From Sciurus carolinensis (Eukaryota; Chordata; Mammalia; Rodentia; Sciuridae): a stretch of DNA of 64,000 nucleotides. Below the pieces are notes generated by a model. It saw nothing but the letters and a program-made list of their open reading frames with translations. It was not told the DNA's origin and did no database searches. The stretch covers positions 72,061,440 through 72,125,439 of the forward strand of contig NC_062232.1 in assembly GCF_902686445.1 (NCBI RefSeq). Reading direction: 5' to 3'. A program made the translations under genes and the position numbers. Below, piece by piece: positions 48,724 through 61,200 of the stretch (positions are counted from its first letter, which is position 1; the number at the start of each line of letters is the position of its first letter).

Positions 48724-50719
48724 AATTAGACAAGGTGGTCAAGGGGTGGCCTGAATATTTTAGAGTTGTGGTAGCAGTGGGACTATTGGTCCCTGAGGCA
48801 AATAAACTTACTGTGGGAAGGCCCCCAACTAAACTTACTTCCTATGACATAGGAGGTGTTCTAAATTATAAAGGCAGTCTTTGGCAACAGACAGATATAT
48901 ACTCAAATATCAGGCCCTTTTGCTGGAAGGACCTGAAATTAAAGACTTGTATAACCTTAATCCAACTTTTTAGTACCAGAACTAGAGTAGAAACTTCTTC
49001 ACTCCTGTGAGGAAGTTTCAATGGAAGCTTAAACTGCCAGGTCAAATTTACCTGATCATACTATACGTGATCCCATTCTCACTGTATTCACTGATGAGAG
49101 TTCTTCAGTGATTGATTGGATTTGGAGATCTAGATACATAGTAGTGACAGATTTCAAGATCCTTAGATTGAATCCACTTCCTAAAAATACCAGTGCTCAG
49201 CTGGCAGAATTAGTTGCCCTCACCATGGCACTAGAGCTTTCTAAAGATAAGAGGAAAACATATATACTGAATCTAAATATGCCTCTGTTATACTTCATGT
49301 TCATGTAGTGATTTGGAAAGAATAAGGATCGCTTGCTGCTATAGTCACTCCTATTACAGGCCAAGGAGATCTTTTGCCTTTTGGAAGTGATCTTCGGGTA
49401 GCAGTTATCCATGTTCCTAGACATCAGAGGGAAAAGAACACAATAGCTAAAGAAGATAGTGCTGTGGATGTAGCAGTCAAGGCAGTTGCTTTACAGGGTT
49501 CCAAATTGTCCCCACCTATGGGAAAATTATTTTCTGTCCTTTGAACACCACTAGTACTCACAAAAGAGGCTCAACAAGCTATAACTCAAGGATACTAACT
49601 AGAATGATCTATGAAGAGGATGGTAGATTTCTTTTGAGAGCATCTTATTACTTCCCAAGCATCCCAATGGGAAGTTTTAGAGTCTCTTCATCACCTCTAC
49701 CATTTGGAAAGAGATAATACTAAAGACAGAAAATGTTTTTAGGAAACGATTTGAAGGTCACAGTCCAACAGATTATCCAAAGCCATGAAATCTGCCAATA
49801 GGTTAATCCCTCTAATAAATGTCTCCATCCTCCCAGACACCAAAGAATAGGTTGTTGACCAGAAGTGGACAGACAGATTTTACTCATATTCCTAGGGAAA
49901 CAAATTCAAAATATTTAGTAGTTCTGGTGGATACATTCACTGGATAGGTGGAAGCGTTTCCTTGCAGATCTGAAAAGGTGGTCAAAGTTTTAAAAGTTCT
50001 ACTTCAGGAGATCATTCCTCAATTTGGTCTCCCTTAGAATCTCCAAAGTGAAATGGACCTACTTCTAAGGCAGAAATAACACAAAAACTCCCTCAAATGT
50101 TAGGAATTAAATTTCATCTTCATTGTTCACATAGACCTCCATTCTCAGACAAGGTAGAAAAAAAAAGCAAGGAGCTTTTTAAGAGGCACTTAACAAAATT
50201 GCATCAGGAGAATAGGATCTCTTGGATTTTACTTCTTCCCTTGGCCCTGATAAGGCTTAAAAATACTTATGGTCTACAGGGTCTAACTCCATTTGAATCC
50301 CTGTATGGATGGCCATTTTGTCCAACAATTTTATTTTGGATTCTGAGAACTTCCATTTGGTTTTCCATGTAACTCATTTGGCTAAATTTCAACAATTTTT
50401 TTTCAACAAAATTTCACAGAGCTCAGACAGAGTCTTCTGACAGGAAATTATTAACAGCCTCCGCTCTTCTGTCCAGGAGATCTTGTCTTAGTAAATACAA
50501 TAGGCCCAAACAAAGTTTTACACACTCCCATGTGGGAGGGTCCCTGTCCTATAATCTTGTCAACTCTTCTGGCAGCTCATGTAGCATTTTAAGACTTTTG
50601 GATTCATCATACCCATCTCAAGGCCTAGAAACCTCCCATAAAGATCACCATGGAAATTCTTATAGACTATTTCACCTATGAGTCTGTAGAAAATCTCAAG
50701 TTCCTTTTCAAATGAGCTA

Positions 50720-52840
50720 AGTGATACGTTTTATTCTATTTGTCCTTTAATCATAATATCAGTAGCCTTACTGCTTACTGTCAGGTTGGCAGTAACAGCT
50801 CCAAAAGATTAGAGCCTTACACATAGAATATTCCTAGCTATAACCTGTCTAGGCATAGTAAACTGTTCTACATACTAATCTTTGTGTATGCTTAAATGTA
50901 CTCCTAACAAAGCCTAATCATGACTATTTTACCAATCTGAGTTCTATTCCTGCCCAATGGTTTTGCTAGTCACCTACTAGTGCCCAGCCTGTCTAGACTT
51001 TCCCAATTTACCAATAGCGGAAAGTGCTGAATTTGTCCCCAGAATTAAACACCATGATGTGGAAGACACCTCACTGAGAGCCTTACCTATCTCAATTGAG
51101 ACACTCATAAATCTGATAGTCCAAAATCACAGATTTCATGCCCAGCTCTTTAATTAATCTGATCCAACTAAACCTCTAGGTATATCACTTAGAAACACCC
51201 TTAGGTCAGAGGAAACAATAACTTACGAAAGGGCATCAATACTTGAAGGAAAATAACTCCCTAAATTTCTAAAATGAGAAAGGAATTGGCCCTACCTTGG
51301 ATTTTTTGTTTTTTGCGGGCGGGGGTACTGGGGATTGAACTCAGAGGCACTTGATCATTGATCCACTTCTCTAGCCCTATTTTGTATTTTATTCAGAGAC
51401 AGGGTCTCACTGAGTTGCTTAGCACTTCACTTTTGCTGAGACTGGCTTTGAACTCACCATCCTCTGGCTCAGCCTCCCTAGCCACTGGGATTACAAGTGT
51501 GTGCCACAGTACCCAGCTACCTTGGGCTTTTCAAATGAGACCTTTTATAATTATACATCATTTAATTCTTTCAGTTAACCTGGGTGCTTAGGACAAAGAA
51601 TGACATATTCCTTGATGGCTCTGATTTCCAGAACAAGTTCACTCTCTCCTGGGTTGGAGGAAAACACCAAAAACAGCAGTAGGGAATATGAAACCTGCTT
51701 ACACATCAATATTTCCTGTATGGGACAAAGATTTGTAGGCATTGGACGGTCCACTGGTTCATGTATCAACATTACTAACTCTACCAACAGAATAAGAGCA
51801 CCCAGAAATTATATTATTCACCTCAGATTTAGAAATTTAATTTGTCAAATCAATGCCATTGATGCTCCTTTGTGTATAGATGGACTTTTTCATAAGAGCC
51901 AAAGAAGGACAAGGGAAATTCTTGACTTTGGAAAAAATACGTGAAATATGGATGACTTACTCCAAACACCAATTCCAATCAATAGACTGCAAGAATTTGT
52001 ATTATGAAACCTCATCAACTTGAATCAAGGTTTATGGACATACTCTGACAATAAACCTAATAAGAATTAGCTTTTTATGTGGTAAACAACTATATTTTGT
52101 CTTCCCTCAATAGTGGAAGAGCAATTGTGTCATTGTAGCTACTCTCCCAGATGTCAATGACTATACTATTTCTGAAATGGCTCCCTCAGGACAAATTTGT
52201 AGTCTAGGGTCATTTTTTTAATTGTCACTCACTAAATTAGGCAACAGGCAGCAATAGAATCTCTTACCCATGACTGAGTGTGAGCCAAAAGGACTAGGGA
52301 GGACATAGAGATGATGAGCCTCTTTCAAAAAATCCTACAAAGATTCACTTTATATAGGACTCTTTTGGTTTGTGGATATTTTTCTTCTGGAGAGATAAAT
52401 ACTAAATCTAACAATTATGGTCCATAAATCTTGAAAAGTTACTATAATGCTATCGAGACTCAACAAAGGAGCATAGATTCACTGGCTCAAGTGGTGTTAC
52501 AAAATAGAAGGTGTTTAGATATTCTCATGGCAGCCAAGGGAGGCCTATGTGCCATGCTGAATGAAACCCATTGTATGTATGTCAACTCACCTGGAGTAGT
52601 TAAAGAAGGATCAAAAAATATGTATATGCAAAATAGAAAAAACTCAAGGAGCAAGCAGGGGTTTAAGGGAGTTGGTTATACAACCTATTCTCCTTCTTGG
52701 GTAATAGTCTCCTTTCCTGGGCACTCCATTTTTGGGTACCTATCATCATGATTTTATTAATTGAATGCTTTAGACCACCTTTTCAACTGTCTTGTCCATC
52801 TTGTTTTCTCTCTTATGGAGGTAACAAAATTTTAGATGGT
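50720..52840 (+). pseudogene. env: env remnant (surface and transmembrane subunits)
   Basis: Env drives receptor binding and membrane fusion in infectious relatives; this copy is broken. The surface part (about 50720-52300) is poorly conserved and contains an inverted SINE at 51301-51517. The frame 51600-51944 retains several N-x-S/T sites. The transmembrane part is clearer: in frame 52431-52751, residues 23-31 read LQNRRCLDI, followed by a KGGLC block. The expected CX6CC motif is C40-x6-H47-C48, so the first of the paired cysteines is lost. A hydrophobic membrane-span-like block (VIVSFPGHSIFG) follows near 52700, then frame breaks. Confidence 0.85.
51301..51517 (-). mobile_element. Inverted B1-ID SINE in env
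   Basis: Reverse complement of the B1-ID dimer: T-rich start, ggggattgaactcagaggc, gacagggtctcactgag, ctgggattacaagtgtg. Perfect target duplication taccttgg (51293-51300 and 51518-51525). The ORF at 51358-51591 is its antisense. Confidence 0.95.
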
Positions 52841-53058
52841 GTTACAGATTGACATCTCTCCAGACTTCTACAATCAACCCATTGACAGACCCAGAGATAT
52901 ATATTGTCATTGTCAGTCTCTGGGTCAGCCTGCTGCTTCTCACTTGCCCTAGACCTTCCTTAGAAGGATATCCCAGCAACTCCGATGACGCCCCTTATAA
53001 GCCTAAAGTACCTAGAGCAGTCATAGACCCAACTCCCAATAGTAGTTGGGTATCCTCT

Positions 53059-53070
53059 GAGAGGAGGGAT
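53059..53070 (+). promoter_or_regulatory. Polypurine tract of provirus
   Basis: gagaggagggat directly precedes the 3' LTR start at 53071. It is the site from which plus-strand DNA synthesis is primed, and its position fixes the LTR boundary. Confidence 0.85.
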
Positions 53071-53560
53071 TGAAGGAGATGTGAAAAGGCACAGGCAGCC
53101 AGGGCAAGATGGCAAGTACAAAAGTCAGGAGCAGGTCCATACCAAAGGAGCATGGAGAAGGTCTTCCAATGAGGTCAACTTCCCAGTTGACAAAAGTCCT
53201 GATGGACACAAGCAGGGCACCCAATAAGACAGACACTTCCATACTTGTGCTCCTAAATGGAGGATCTAATAGAAAAACTACAATAGACATATGGGCACAG
53301 GGGACACCAATAAATAATAATAAGGAGAGAGTGGATGGGGGAAGAGATAAGGAAAGGAGAAAATTCCTGAGACCATTAAAAAAAAAGTCACAAACCAAAA
53401 CTTCCCCAACTGGACTCCCAGCTCCTAGGCCCCTTCTCTTCAGAGAAGTCTGTTATGACCACTATTGCATAAACCTGCTGCTTACTTGCTATCTCTGTGT
53501 CCTGTTCTTCAATTCTTCATTGAGTGGAGACAATAAACACAACACCCATAAACAGTAACT
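53071..53560 (+). repeat. 3' LTR of provirus
   Basis: 490 bp, starting tgaaggagat and ending cagtaact (the 5' LTR ends cagtaaca). The polyadenylation hexamer is CATAAA instead of AATAAA because one A is missing at about 53468. The ORFs 53021-53398 and 53109-53558 are chance frames in the LTR. Confidence 0.93.
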
Positions 53561-53564
53561 CCCA

Positions 53565-54851
53565 TTTCTCATCTTTGGGTAATATTTGCTCCCCATGGGT
53601 AACACAAACAGATTTTTGGATGATACTGTTACTGTTTTCATCATTTTTAGCAACAATTTCCTTTCAAAATCTTAGTAGCTTTCTCATCTATCTGACTCTT
53701 ATCTCTTCCAAATATTATGTTAAAAAATTCCCTGGATGTGTCAATGAAGATTGATTGCTTTTTTTTTTTTTTCTTATTCCTTTGCATCTCTCTCATCTTG
53801 ATGGGTTAAACCTTACTCACATCTGAAATACAATACTGGAATAAAAAAGAAATGCTTTATTATGATCTTTCATTGGTTTATCAAAACAAAATTGTTATGG
53901 ACCTTTATTACTCAAAACTCATTTTAGTTTCATCATCTACATTTTGGGCACAAAACACTCATTTGTTCTAACCCAATAAAGCCTCAAATTAATGTACAAA
54001 TGGATTGAGAGAAATATTTCAGAGCCATAGTTAATAGAGGCTTATTTCTTCATATACTACATATATATGTTTGTTTATGTATATATGCATATATATATGT
54101 ATTTACTCATAATAGGTAGCTATACTACATATATTATTTTAGGGATCCATTAACCTTCCATTTCATGGCTTCAGCATACCTCAGGGTCTCGGAATACTTT
54201 CTTTCCAACTGATTTAATTGGAAAGGCACACTGGCATCTTAACTGCCTTTGCCCTAAAGTGACATATATCATTTCTACTCACATTCCTTCATAAGAACTA
54301 ATTATATTTACCTGCCCATATCTACAAGCATCTAAGAAATTTAGTTTATGACCTGAAAGTCACTTCAAAATGACAATTCTATAAAAGAAAGACATGAAGT
54401 TTGGTGAAAATGTATTTGTCTCTGCAACAAGATAAATAAGGGACATGAACTTCTATTTATCTAGGTATGGTATAATGATGACTATAAACCAAGTTTATCT
54501 GTGGCTGCAATTTGCCTAATTTTGCACTAGATATTCAAAAAGTTAGTAAATAATAATGTATCACAAAATACAAAGTTAGCCACTAAGGTCATTGTAAATA
54601 TGAACGGAAAAGTAAGAAAACATGGAGAAGGTGTATATTCTCTATTTATACCACTGAATTATCTGGATTTTGTGGGTGAGTAATAAGGAGAGATTATTGT
54701 TAAATTATGTAACTGAGAACAGCATTGATACACTAGAGCCATCATTGCTGATACTCTTATAAAATTTTTAATGATAAATATGATCCCTCTCCACTGCTGG
54801 AAAGACATAAAAGCACAGTTAAAAGACAGTGTTTCAAAAACATATCACTTA
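53565..54851. other. Unassigned AT-rich sequence
   Basis: Nothing recognised beyond a poly-T run at 53759-53772 and short TA repeats near 54060-54100. Confidence 0.4.
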
Positions 54852-55465
54852 AGAACCACCATTCGACCCATCTATCCCACTCCTCCGTTTGTACCCAAAG
54901 GACTTAAAATCAGCATACTACAGTGATGCACTCACATCAATGTTTATAGCAGCTCAATTCACATTAGCTAGATTGTGGAACCAACCTAGGTGCCCTTCAA
55001 CAGATGAATGCATAAAGAAAATGTGGTATATATACACAATGGAATATTACTCAGCCATAAAGAAGAATAAAATTATGGCATTTGCAGGTAAATGGATGGA
55101 GCTGGAGACTATCATGCTAAGTGAAATAAGTCAAACCGAAAAACCAAAGGCCAAATGTTTTCTCTGATAAGCAAATGCTGATCCATAATGGGGCAGGGTA
55201 GGGAAGAATGGAGGAACTTTGGATTGGGCAAAGAGGAGTGAGAGGAGTAGAGGGATTGTGGGAGTGGGAAGCATGGTGGAATGAGACCATACGTGTATTA
55301 CCCTAGATACATGTATGATTACAAGACCAATATGACTCTGTACCATGTACAGCCAGAGAAATGAGAAGTTGTGCTCCATTTGTGTACAATGTGTCAAAAT
55401 GAATTCTACTGTCATGTATAACTAATTAGAACAAATTTTTAAAAATTCAAAAAGAAAAAAATAAA
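54852..55465 (+). mobile_element. Young 5'-truncated L1 3' end
   Basis: Close to the squirrel-type L1 3' end: ccactcctccgtttgtaccc, caatggaatattactcagcc, gaaataagtc, and an end at ctaattagaacaaattttta. The frame 54889-55167 still reads a clean ORF2 C-terminal fragment (MEYYSAIKKNK, GKWMELE), so this copy is less decayed than the others. I did not find a clear target duplication. Confidence 0.88.
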
Positions 55466-57226
55466 AGGTGGTAAAATGGAAAAACAGATTATATATGACA
55501 AACAGTTAATTTAGAATAATTGTTTTATCCTTAACCAAATTATATTTCTCTTTCCTATGTTATATAATTTTGGAATTTGAAACAAAAATACTACTAATAA
55601 TTTCATTTGTTTTGAGATATTTCAAAGAATATATCAATGTCTGCTACTAACATCTTGAGACATAATTGGTATATTTATTCCCTGAAAATGTACTTAATAC
55701 AGGAGAGAAACAGGGAGGAAATCTCACACTGTGATACTTTTAAAATGTATTAACTTCATGCTATTAATAGATATTTCATTACTTAAATGAAGATTAATAT
55801 AAATATTAAGATTGAGTCTAGATACACAAACTAAAGTGGAAACTGGAAGCAATTATTTAGTTCATAGTGGGGAGGGGAGTAACTCCTTTCTATAACAGGA
55901 AATTGTCAGAAAATCATTCGTTACTAGCCAATTTAATGAATTCAGCAAGAACAAACACATTTTTGCCACATAAAGATAAAGCTCATGTTTCATTTTGGAA
56001 TCATGAATGCCTACATGTATAAATGTTGATCACCAAATTATGTAATTTGTCAAATTTTTCACTTCTTTTTATTAAACCAAACATATTTTTTCATTCCTTA
56101 ATGAGATTTGCACTCTTTAACATTTAGTCAGTAACAAAATAATGACACCCATAGTAGCATATCTTGTAGTATCTTGAAAATATAACTAAATTTATTTCAC
56201 AGGTGAAAATTACATACACATGGACAATTATTCTCCATTCCTCTTTCTTCCTCATCCATGGGAACTGTAATCTAATTTCTACCTCTATAGATTTGCCTAT
56301 TCTAGAAATTTCATATAATTGGAATCTTAAAATATATATTTTTGAATCCCAATATGAAGCTTCTTTCTTGTAGTAATGTCTTTCAGATTTTTTTCTTGCT
56401 ATAGCATATATCAATACGTCATTCTTTTTTATCACTGAATAATATATCATCTATAAATATGTCGCATTTTGTTTATTAACTTCTGGATATTTCAGTTTTA
56501 TTCATTTTCAAATCAAATTTATTTAAAATTGATACATAAAAGCATAGGAATTGTACATATCAATGGGGTGGATATGTTACTTCAAAATATGTATACATTG
56601 TGTAATGTTTCAATCATATTAAACATGTTTATCTCCTCAAACATTAATTATTTATGGTGAAATTTTCAAAATATTTCTTATTACTTTAGTTTTTAACAAA
56701 AGTATCGACAGAGGTTTATTTAGAAAAGCTGATACATATTCAAGAAAGAATAGGCATAGTCTCAAGAAAAAGATGTCTGGGGTAAAGAAAGAAATGTGTA
56801 TTTAAGGGAGAATGCAGGATATCCAGAGAACAGTCACTCATTGCTTTTTAAAATACACATTATTGTTTTCTATAATCACTCTAGTGTAGGGCTTCTATGA
56901 ACAATCATAATAAGTTTTCCTGTCAAGGTAAATTCTCAATTCTCTGGTACATGTACTTAAAAAGAATTACTGATTAAATTAGACTTGCTGGTTAACATTT
57001 AGAGAAACTGGCAAAGAGTTTTCCGAAGTAACTATATCTTTTTACTATCTCCACAGCAATATAGGAGAGCTCCAATTTATATGCATCCTAACCAAACCCT
57101 TTTTTGTGCCTGTCATTTAATTATAGTTCTCATTTTGGTTAGATTTTAATTTTCCTAATGATTAATGATGCTGAGCATTTTGCATATTTACTGGCCATTT
57201 ATATAGCTTTGGAGAAATATCTATGC
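55466..57226. other. Unassigned AT-rich sequence
   Basis: No gene or family recognised apart from the repeat at 56695-56840. The 108-residue minus-strand ORF at 56124-56450 has no motif. Confidence 0.4.
56695..56840 (+). repeat. Dispersed repeat, copy B (unclassified)
   Basis: Related to 36265-36420 through gacagaggtttatttag, gatacatattcaag and following words in the same order and orientation. Confidence 0.6.
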
Positions 57227-57410
57227 ATTTTTTTTTGGCCAGGGATTTGAACCCAGGGATACTTAACCACTGAGCCACACCCCAGCCCTTTCTTTTTTAA
57301 ATTATTTTTTATTTTGAGACAGTGTCTCTTTAAGTTGTAAAGGCTGGCTTTGAACTTGCGAACCCCCTGCCCCAGCCTCCTAAAACACCCACCACTTCTC
57401 CCAGCAACCT
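57227..57410 (-). mobile_element. Diverged inverted B1-ID SINE
   Basis: T-run, then gatttgaacccagggatac, ccactgagccacaccccagc, gagacagtgtctc, ctggctttgaac and cccagcctcc: the inverted ID and B1 parts in the expected order. Confidence 0.88.
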
Positions 57411-57981
57411 GTCCATTTTTAAATGGATAATTTCTTTTTTATTATTGAGTTTTAAGTGTTAATAAATATATCAAATGTAAGTCCCTCATCAGGTATATGG
57501 TCTACAAATGATTTATTCCATTTGTTAGGTTGTCTCCTCTTATACCATCAACTAATAGCTGTGTTTGGGAGGAAGGTATTCTCTCAGGTTATGGGAATGG
57601 CCAAATTCACAACTACTCTGAATAGATGAAATTGAGGACAGATTTATCACATATACTCAGCTCCCCAAGGAAAGAAGACACTGCACACCTCCACATCAGT
57701 AATATTTTCTTTCATTCTTTTTCGTTTGCTTGTGTTTTCCTTTTCTTTTGTCACTGGTTATATTTCAGGGAAGCTTCCCTTTGATTAAAGTCTTTAAATT
57801 TCTTTCTCCTCAGTCTGAAATCAGTATCTTCACAATTAAGAGACTTCTCATAAAAAATTCATAGGGTTCAAGGACTTCAAGCTAAAGTCAAGTTTGAATT
57901 AATACCTTAGTTGTGCCACAGTGGTAAAATGAATCTTTTCTTCTAATAGCGTGGGATCGGTACTTTGCTGCAATATGGGCA
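57411..57981. other. Unassigned sequence
   Basis: No family recognised with confidence. The first 150 bp could be minus-strand L1. Confidence 0.35.
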
Positions 57982-58426
57982 TGTATTAGTCAGTTGTATG
58001 TCTCTGTGACTAACATGCACAAAAAGAACATTTTGGAAGAGGAATAGTTTATTTTGGCTCACAATTTCAGAGTCTCAGTCCATGGTTGACCAACTCCATT
58101 GCTCTGGATCCAATGAGAGGAAGAACATTATGGTGGAAGCGCTTAGCATAGGAAAACAGGTCAGAACATGGCATCTGGAAAGTAAGGAAAAAGACAGAGA
58201 GATCATGATATGCCAGGGACAAAATATAAAATGGAAAGGCAAGCCTCCAGTTACCTGCTTTAGCCATGTCCTTTCTGCCCACATTTACTACCCAGTTAAT
58301 CCATTTAACTGGATTTATCCACTGATGACATTACAATTATAGTAAACTAATTATTTCACCTCTGAACTTTCTTGCATTGTTTCACACATGAGGTTTTGGA
58401 GGATACCTCATGTCCAAACTGTAACG
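57982..58426 (-). mobile_element. MaLR-like solo LTR
   Basis: Inverted ends (tgtattagtcagttgtatg ... ccaaactgtaacg) of the recurring family. ggca is repeated at the two flanks, which may be part of the 5-bp target duplication. The three ORFs here (58067-58342) are frames through the LTR. Confidence 0.78.
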
Positions 58427-59050
58427 GCATAAACAGAAAAGTGGCACAGCAGAATAATTTTGTGATCTCACAAACTCAAATGTCAATGGGTCACCATCTT
58501 TGCTATGGCTCTGCCTTGTAGCTGCGTAAGGTTTTCCTTTTCTTTTCCTTCTTTATTTTTTTCCTCTATGTATAAATTCCCTCAGAATATATTGTGTTTC
58601 TAGCCTTATATAGTGAAAGCTTTCAGTTTCTGTCTTTGTCCACATATAGTAAGAGACATTCTTATTAGTTATGGAGAGTTTCTGAAGAATGTGACCTAAC
58701 CTGACACATAGGTAGCAGTTTTATTTTTCCTGGGATTCCCAGTCAACTTCCTGGGATTGTCATTCACATCCCCTAAGGTCACTTTGCCTATGACCTGGGT
58801 GGGGGTTCATAAAGGTCCAGAATTACAAGATCAGCCCTTTGTTTTGATGATAAACAGCAACACATACCAAAACTCAGGTATTTTAGAATGTTGTTTTACA
58901 TTGGGAGTGCTGTTAAAAACAAAATGCTCTCCTTTTCCTCAGTACCTAAACTACCAGCCACCATAAATATATATTGAACTTTCATGTCTTACATGACAAG
59001 TTTTCACCTTCTTAATGGTTTCATTTAAAGTGTAGTATTTTTTAATTTTG
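58427..59050. other. Unassigned sequence
   Basis: No gene recognised. The 69-residue plus-strand ORF at 58757-58966 has no motif. Confidence 0.35.
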
Positions 59051-61200
59051 AGGGAGTACAATGGTTATCTACTGGTCCTGACATCGTTGTGGTAAAGATT
59101 ATAATCCCATTGAATTATTTGGCACCAATTTTGAAGTAATTAACTATAAACATAATAATTTATTTCTAGATTTCTGTTTTATTTCATTAAACACTATATC
59201 TCTATGATAGTACTACATGATCTTGATTACATTCTATTGATAGGAACTGTCAAAATCAAGAAAAGAGTATTCTTCCAATTAAAAAAAATGTTTTTGGCTA
59301 TCCTTGTTCCCTTCCATTTATATGTGAATATTATTATAAGCTTGTCATTTTATAAAAAGAAAGAAAGAATTTTAAAACGGCAGCTGATATTTTAATAGGA
59401 ATTGTGTTTATTTTTTTGTCAATATGGCATTATTGTCATTTTCAAATATTAACTCTTACCAATTCATGAATATGAGATGTCTTCCCATTAATCTGTTTTC
59501 TTTAAATTTTTGAATGATAATTTGTATTATTTCATGAACTTCTTTCATCATTTTTATTAGATTTATTCTATATGTCATCATTAGCATATTGTTATATAAT
59601 TGATTTTCTTATATTCATCTTATATACTTAAAACTGGTTGAATTTATTTAGCAACTTTAATAAACTTTGCTCGATGTTGTCTACATAAATGATGTCATGT
59701 GAAAATAGTAGGCTTCTTATTTTCTTCCTAAATTTATTTTTTAATTCATTTTTCTTGCCTGATTTCTTTGAAAATAAATTCCCAGATAATGACAAATAGA
59801 AGTGATGACAAGAGAAACCTATGTAATGTGCCTGATTTAGAGGGAAAGAACTCAGACTTTTATCATTTTATATAAGGTTACCAGTGGAATTTCAATATAT
59901 GTCCTTATTCAAGTTGAGTAACTTTCCTTCTCAGTCTAAATTTTAGTGTTTTCATCATGAATTTGTATTTATTTGTCAAATACCTTGTCTACATATATTG
60001 AAAGGATACGCTTTTTGTCTTGCATTCTATTATAATATGGAATATTGTATTGATGTATTTTGAATACTAAATTATTGCATTTCTTGGGTAAACCTTAGTT
60101 ATTGTTGTGTAATTTTTTTTTTTATTTTACTTGTTGCTTGATTTGGCTGGCTTGTATTTTTTTTGGGGGGGGGAAGTCTGTGAAGAATTGGTGTTAATTC
60201 TTCTTTATAGGTCTGATAGAATTTACCAGTGGAGTCATCTGATGCTGTACTTCATTTGTAGGATTTTTATGATTGTTTATTCAATCAATTTAAATATAAC
60301 TAACATTTGAAATTCTTAAGTCACTTGCAGCATTTGATTCTTCTAGACTTTTTTTATTTCATCTAGATAATTGAATTTTGGGTTGCACTTTTTATACTAG
60401 TCCCTTCTAACCCACTTATTTTTATAACATCAATGAGGATGTCTTTTTTATAACTCATTTTAGTATTTTTGCTTTCATTTTTGTCATTCAAGATTAAAGG
60501 TCAAATTTGTTGATATTTTAAAGAACCAAATTTGGTTTCATTACTTTTTGCTACTTATTTTCTATTTTATATTTTCCTATTCCACTCTAGTTTATCATTT
60601 ACTTCCTTCTAATAGGCTTGAGTTGACTTTATTACTATTTTGGTTTCTCAAGTTGAAAGTTAAGTTTATGAGTGGAGATCTATCTTTGTTTCTTAATATA
60701 GACATTATCAACTGCAAATTTCCTACATTCACTATAATTATATTCACTATAATTACATTCACTATAATTATAAATATTTATATTATGGTTTTGCTTTTAT
60801 TTATATCAAATTATTTTTATCTGTTTATCTGATATTTCTTTTCCTTTTTAAATTAAGGATCATTTTGTTTATTCTTTCCCTTTCTATTCTTCCCTTTCTT
60901 AAGGGAAGTTAATATGCACAGCCTATGTTTAAGAAACTGAAATTTTTGATCCATTGTCATGAATGTGGAATATCTACACACAAGTTGTACATTTTTTTAC
61001 ATGGGAGATTTGTCTCTTCTTGCTTTGTTATTATTTAGTATTAATTTTTTTATATCTTGTATTTATGTTCTTAAAAGGTATGACTCATAAAAATATTCTC
61101 CCAGGCTTTGACTTGTTTCTTCAGTCTCTTAAAAGTCATTCTCACACAATATTGTCTTTGCACCTATGTAAAAGATAAGTTGATTACATTTTGAGGGTTT
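59050..61200 (-). mobile_element. Old L1 ORF2 remnant, minus strand
   Basis: Inverted, heavily mutated L1 ORF2 sequence. Blocks resembling inverted reverse transcriptase-region wording occur at 59790-59930 and 59980-60100, and the aaccaaatttggtttca block occurs at 60526. ORFs here are chance products of T-rich sequence. Confidence 0.55.

Larger units (their letters stand above)
46530..50640 (+). pseudogene. pol: pro-pol remnant (protease, RT, RNase H, integrase)
   Basis: Protease: the active-site block reads LLDMEA at 46589-46606 and a stop follows, so the DTG-A triad is lost. Reverse transcriptase: an LPQ-F block near 47332-47346 in the frame 47229-47459; the catalytic YVDD is CVDF at 47422-47433, with the last aspartate gone. 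RNase H: frame 49108-49308 has VVTDFK and TSAQLAELVALT, but the later aspartate motif is replaced. Integrase: HCSHRPP and LTPFESLYG in frame 50097-50372 match the core and C-terminal parts, while the second acidic residue lies at a one-base deletion near 50050. It is interrupted by an L1 chimera and an ID SINE. It cannot make an active enzyme. Confidence 0.92.
43579..53560 (+). mobile_element. Complete but inactive class I (gammaretrovirus-like) provirus
   Basis: About 10 kb, ordered 5' LTR, primer-binding site, gag, protease/polymerase, env, polypurine tract, 3' LTR. The 4-bp repeat CCCA (43575-43578 and 53561-53564) is the target duplication typical of gammaretroviruses. By eye the two LTRs agree at roughly four positions in five, so the insertion is old. 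No gene has an open frame: there is a stop at gag codon 10 and many later breaks. Three later insertions lie inside: L1 chimera (about 47832-48455), ID SINE (48609-48723) and inverted B1-ID SINE (51301-51517). The two-knuckle nucleocapsid resembles the ERV9/HERV-W side of class I; that placement is inference. Confidence 0.93.

Noticed and set aside
53109..53558. 149-residue ORF
   Set aside because: It is wholly within the 3' LTR. The homologous 5' LTR does not keep the frame.
43579..53560. A provirus able to make any protein
   Set aside because: Gag stops at codon 10, protease and RT active sites are altered, integrase and env are frameshifted, and three insertions break pol and env.
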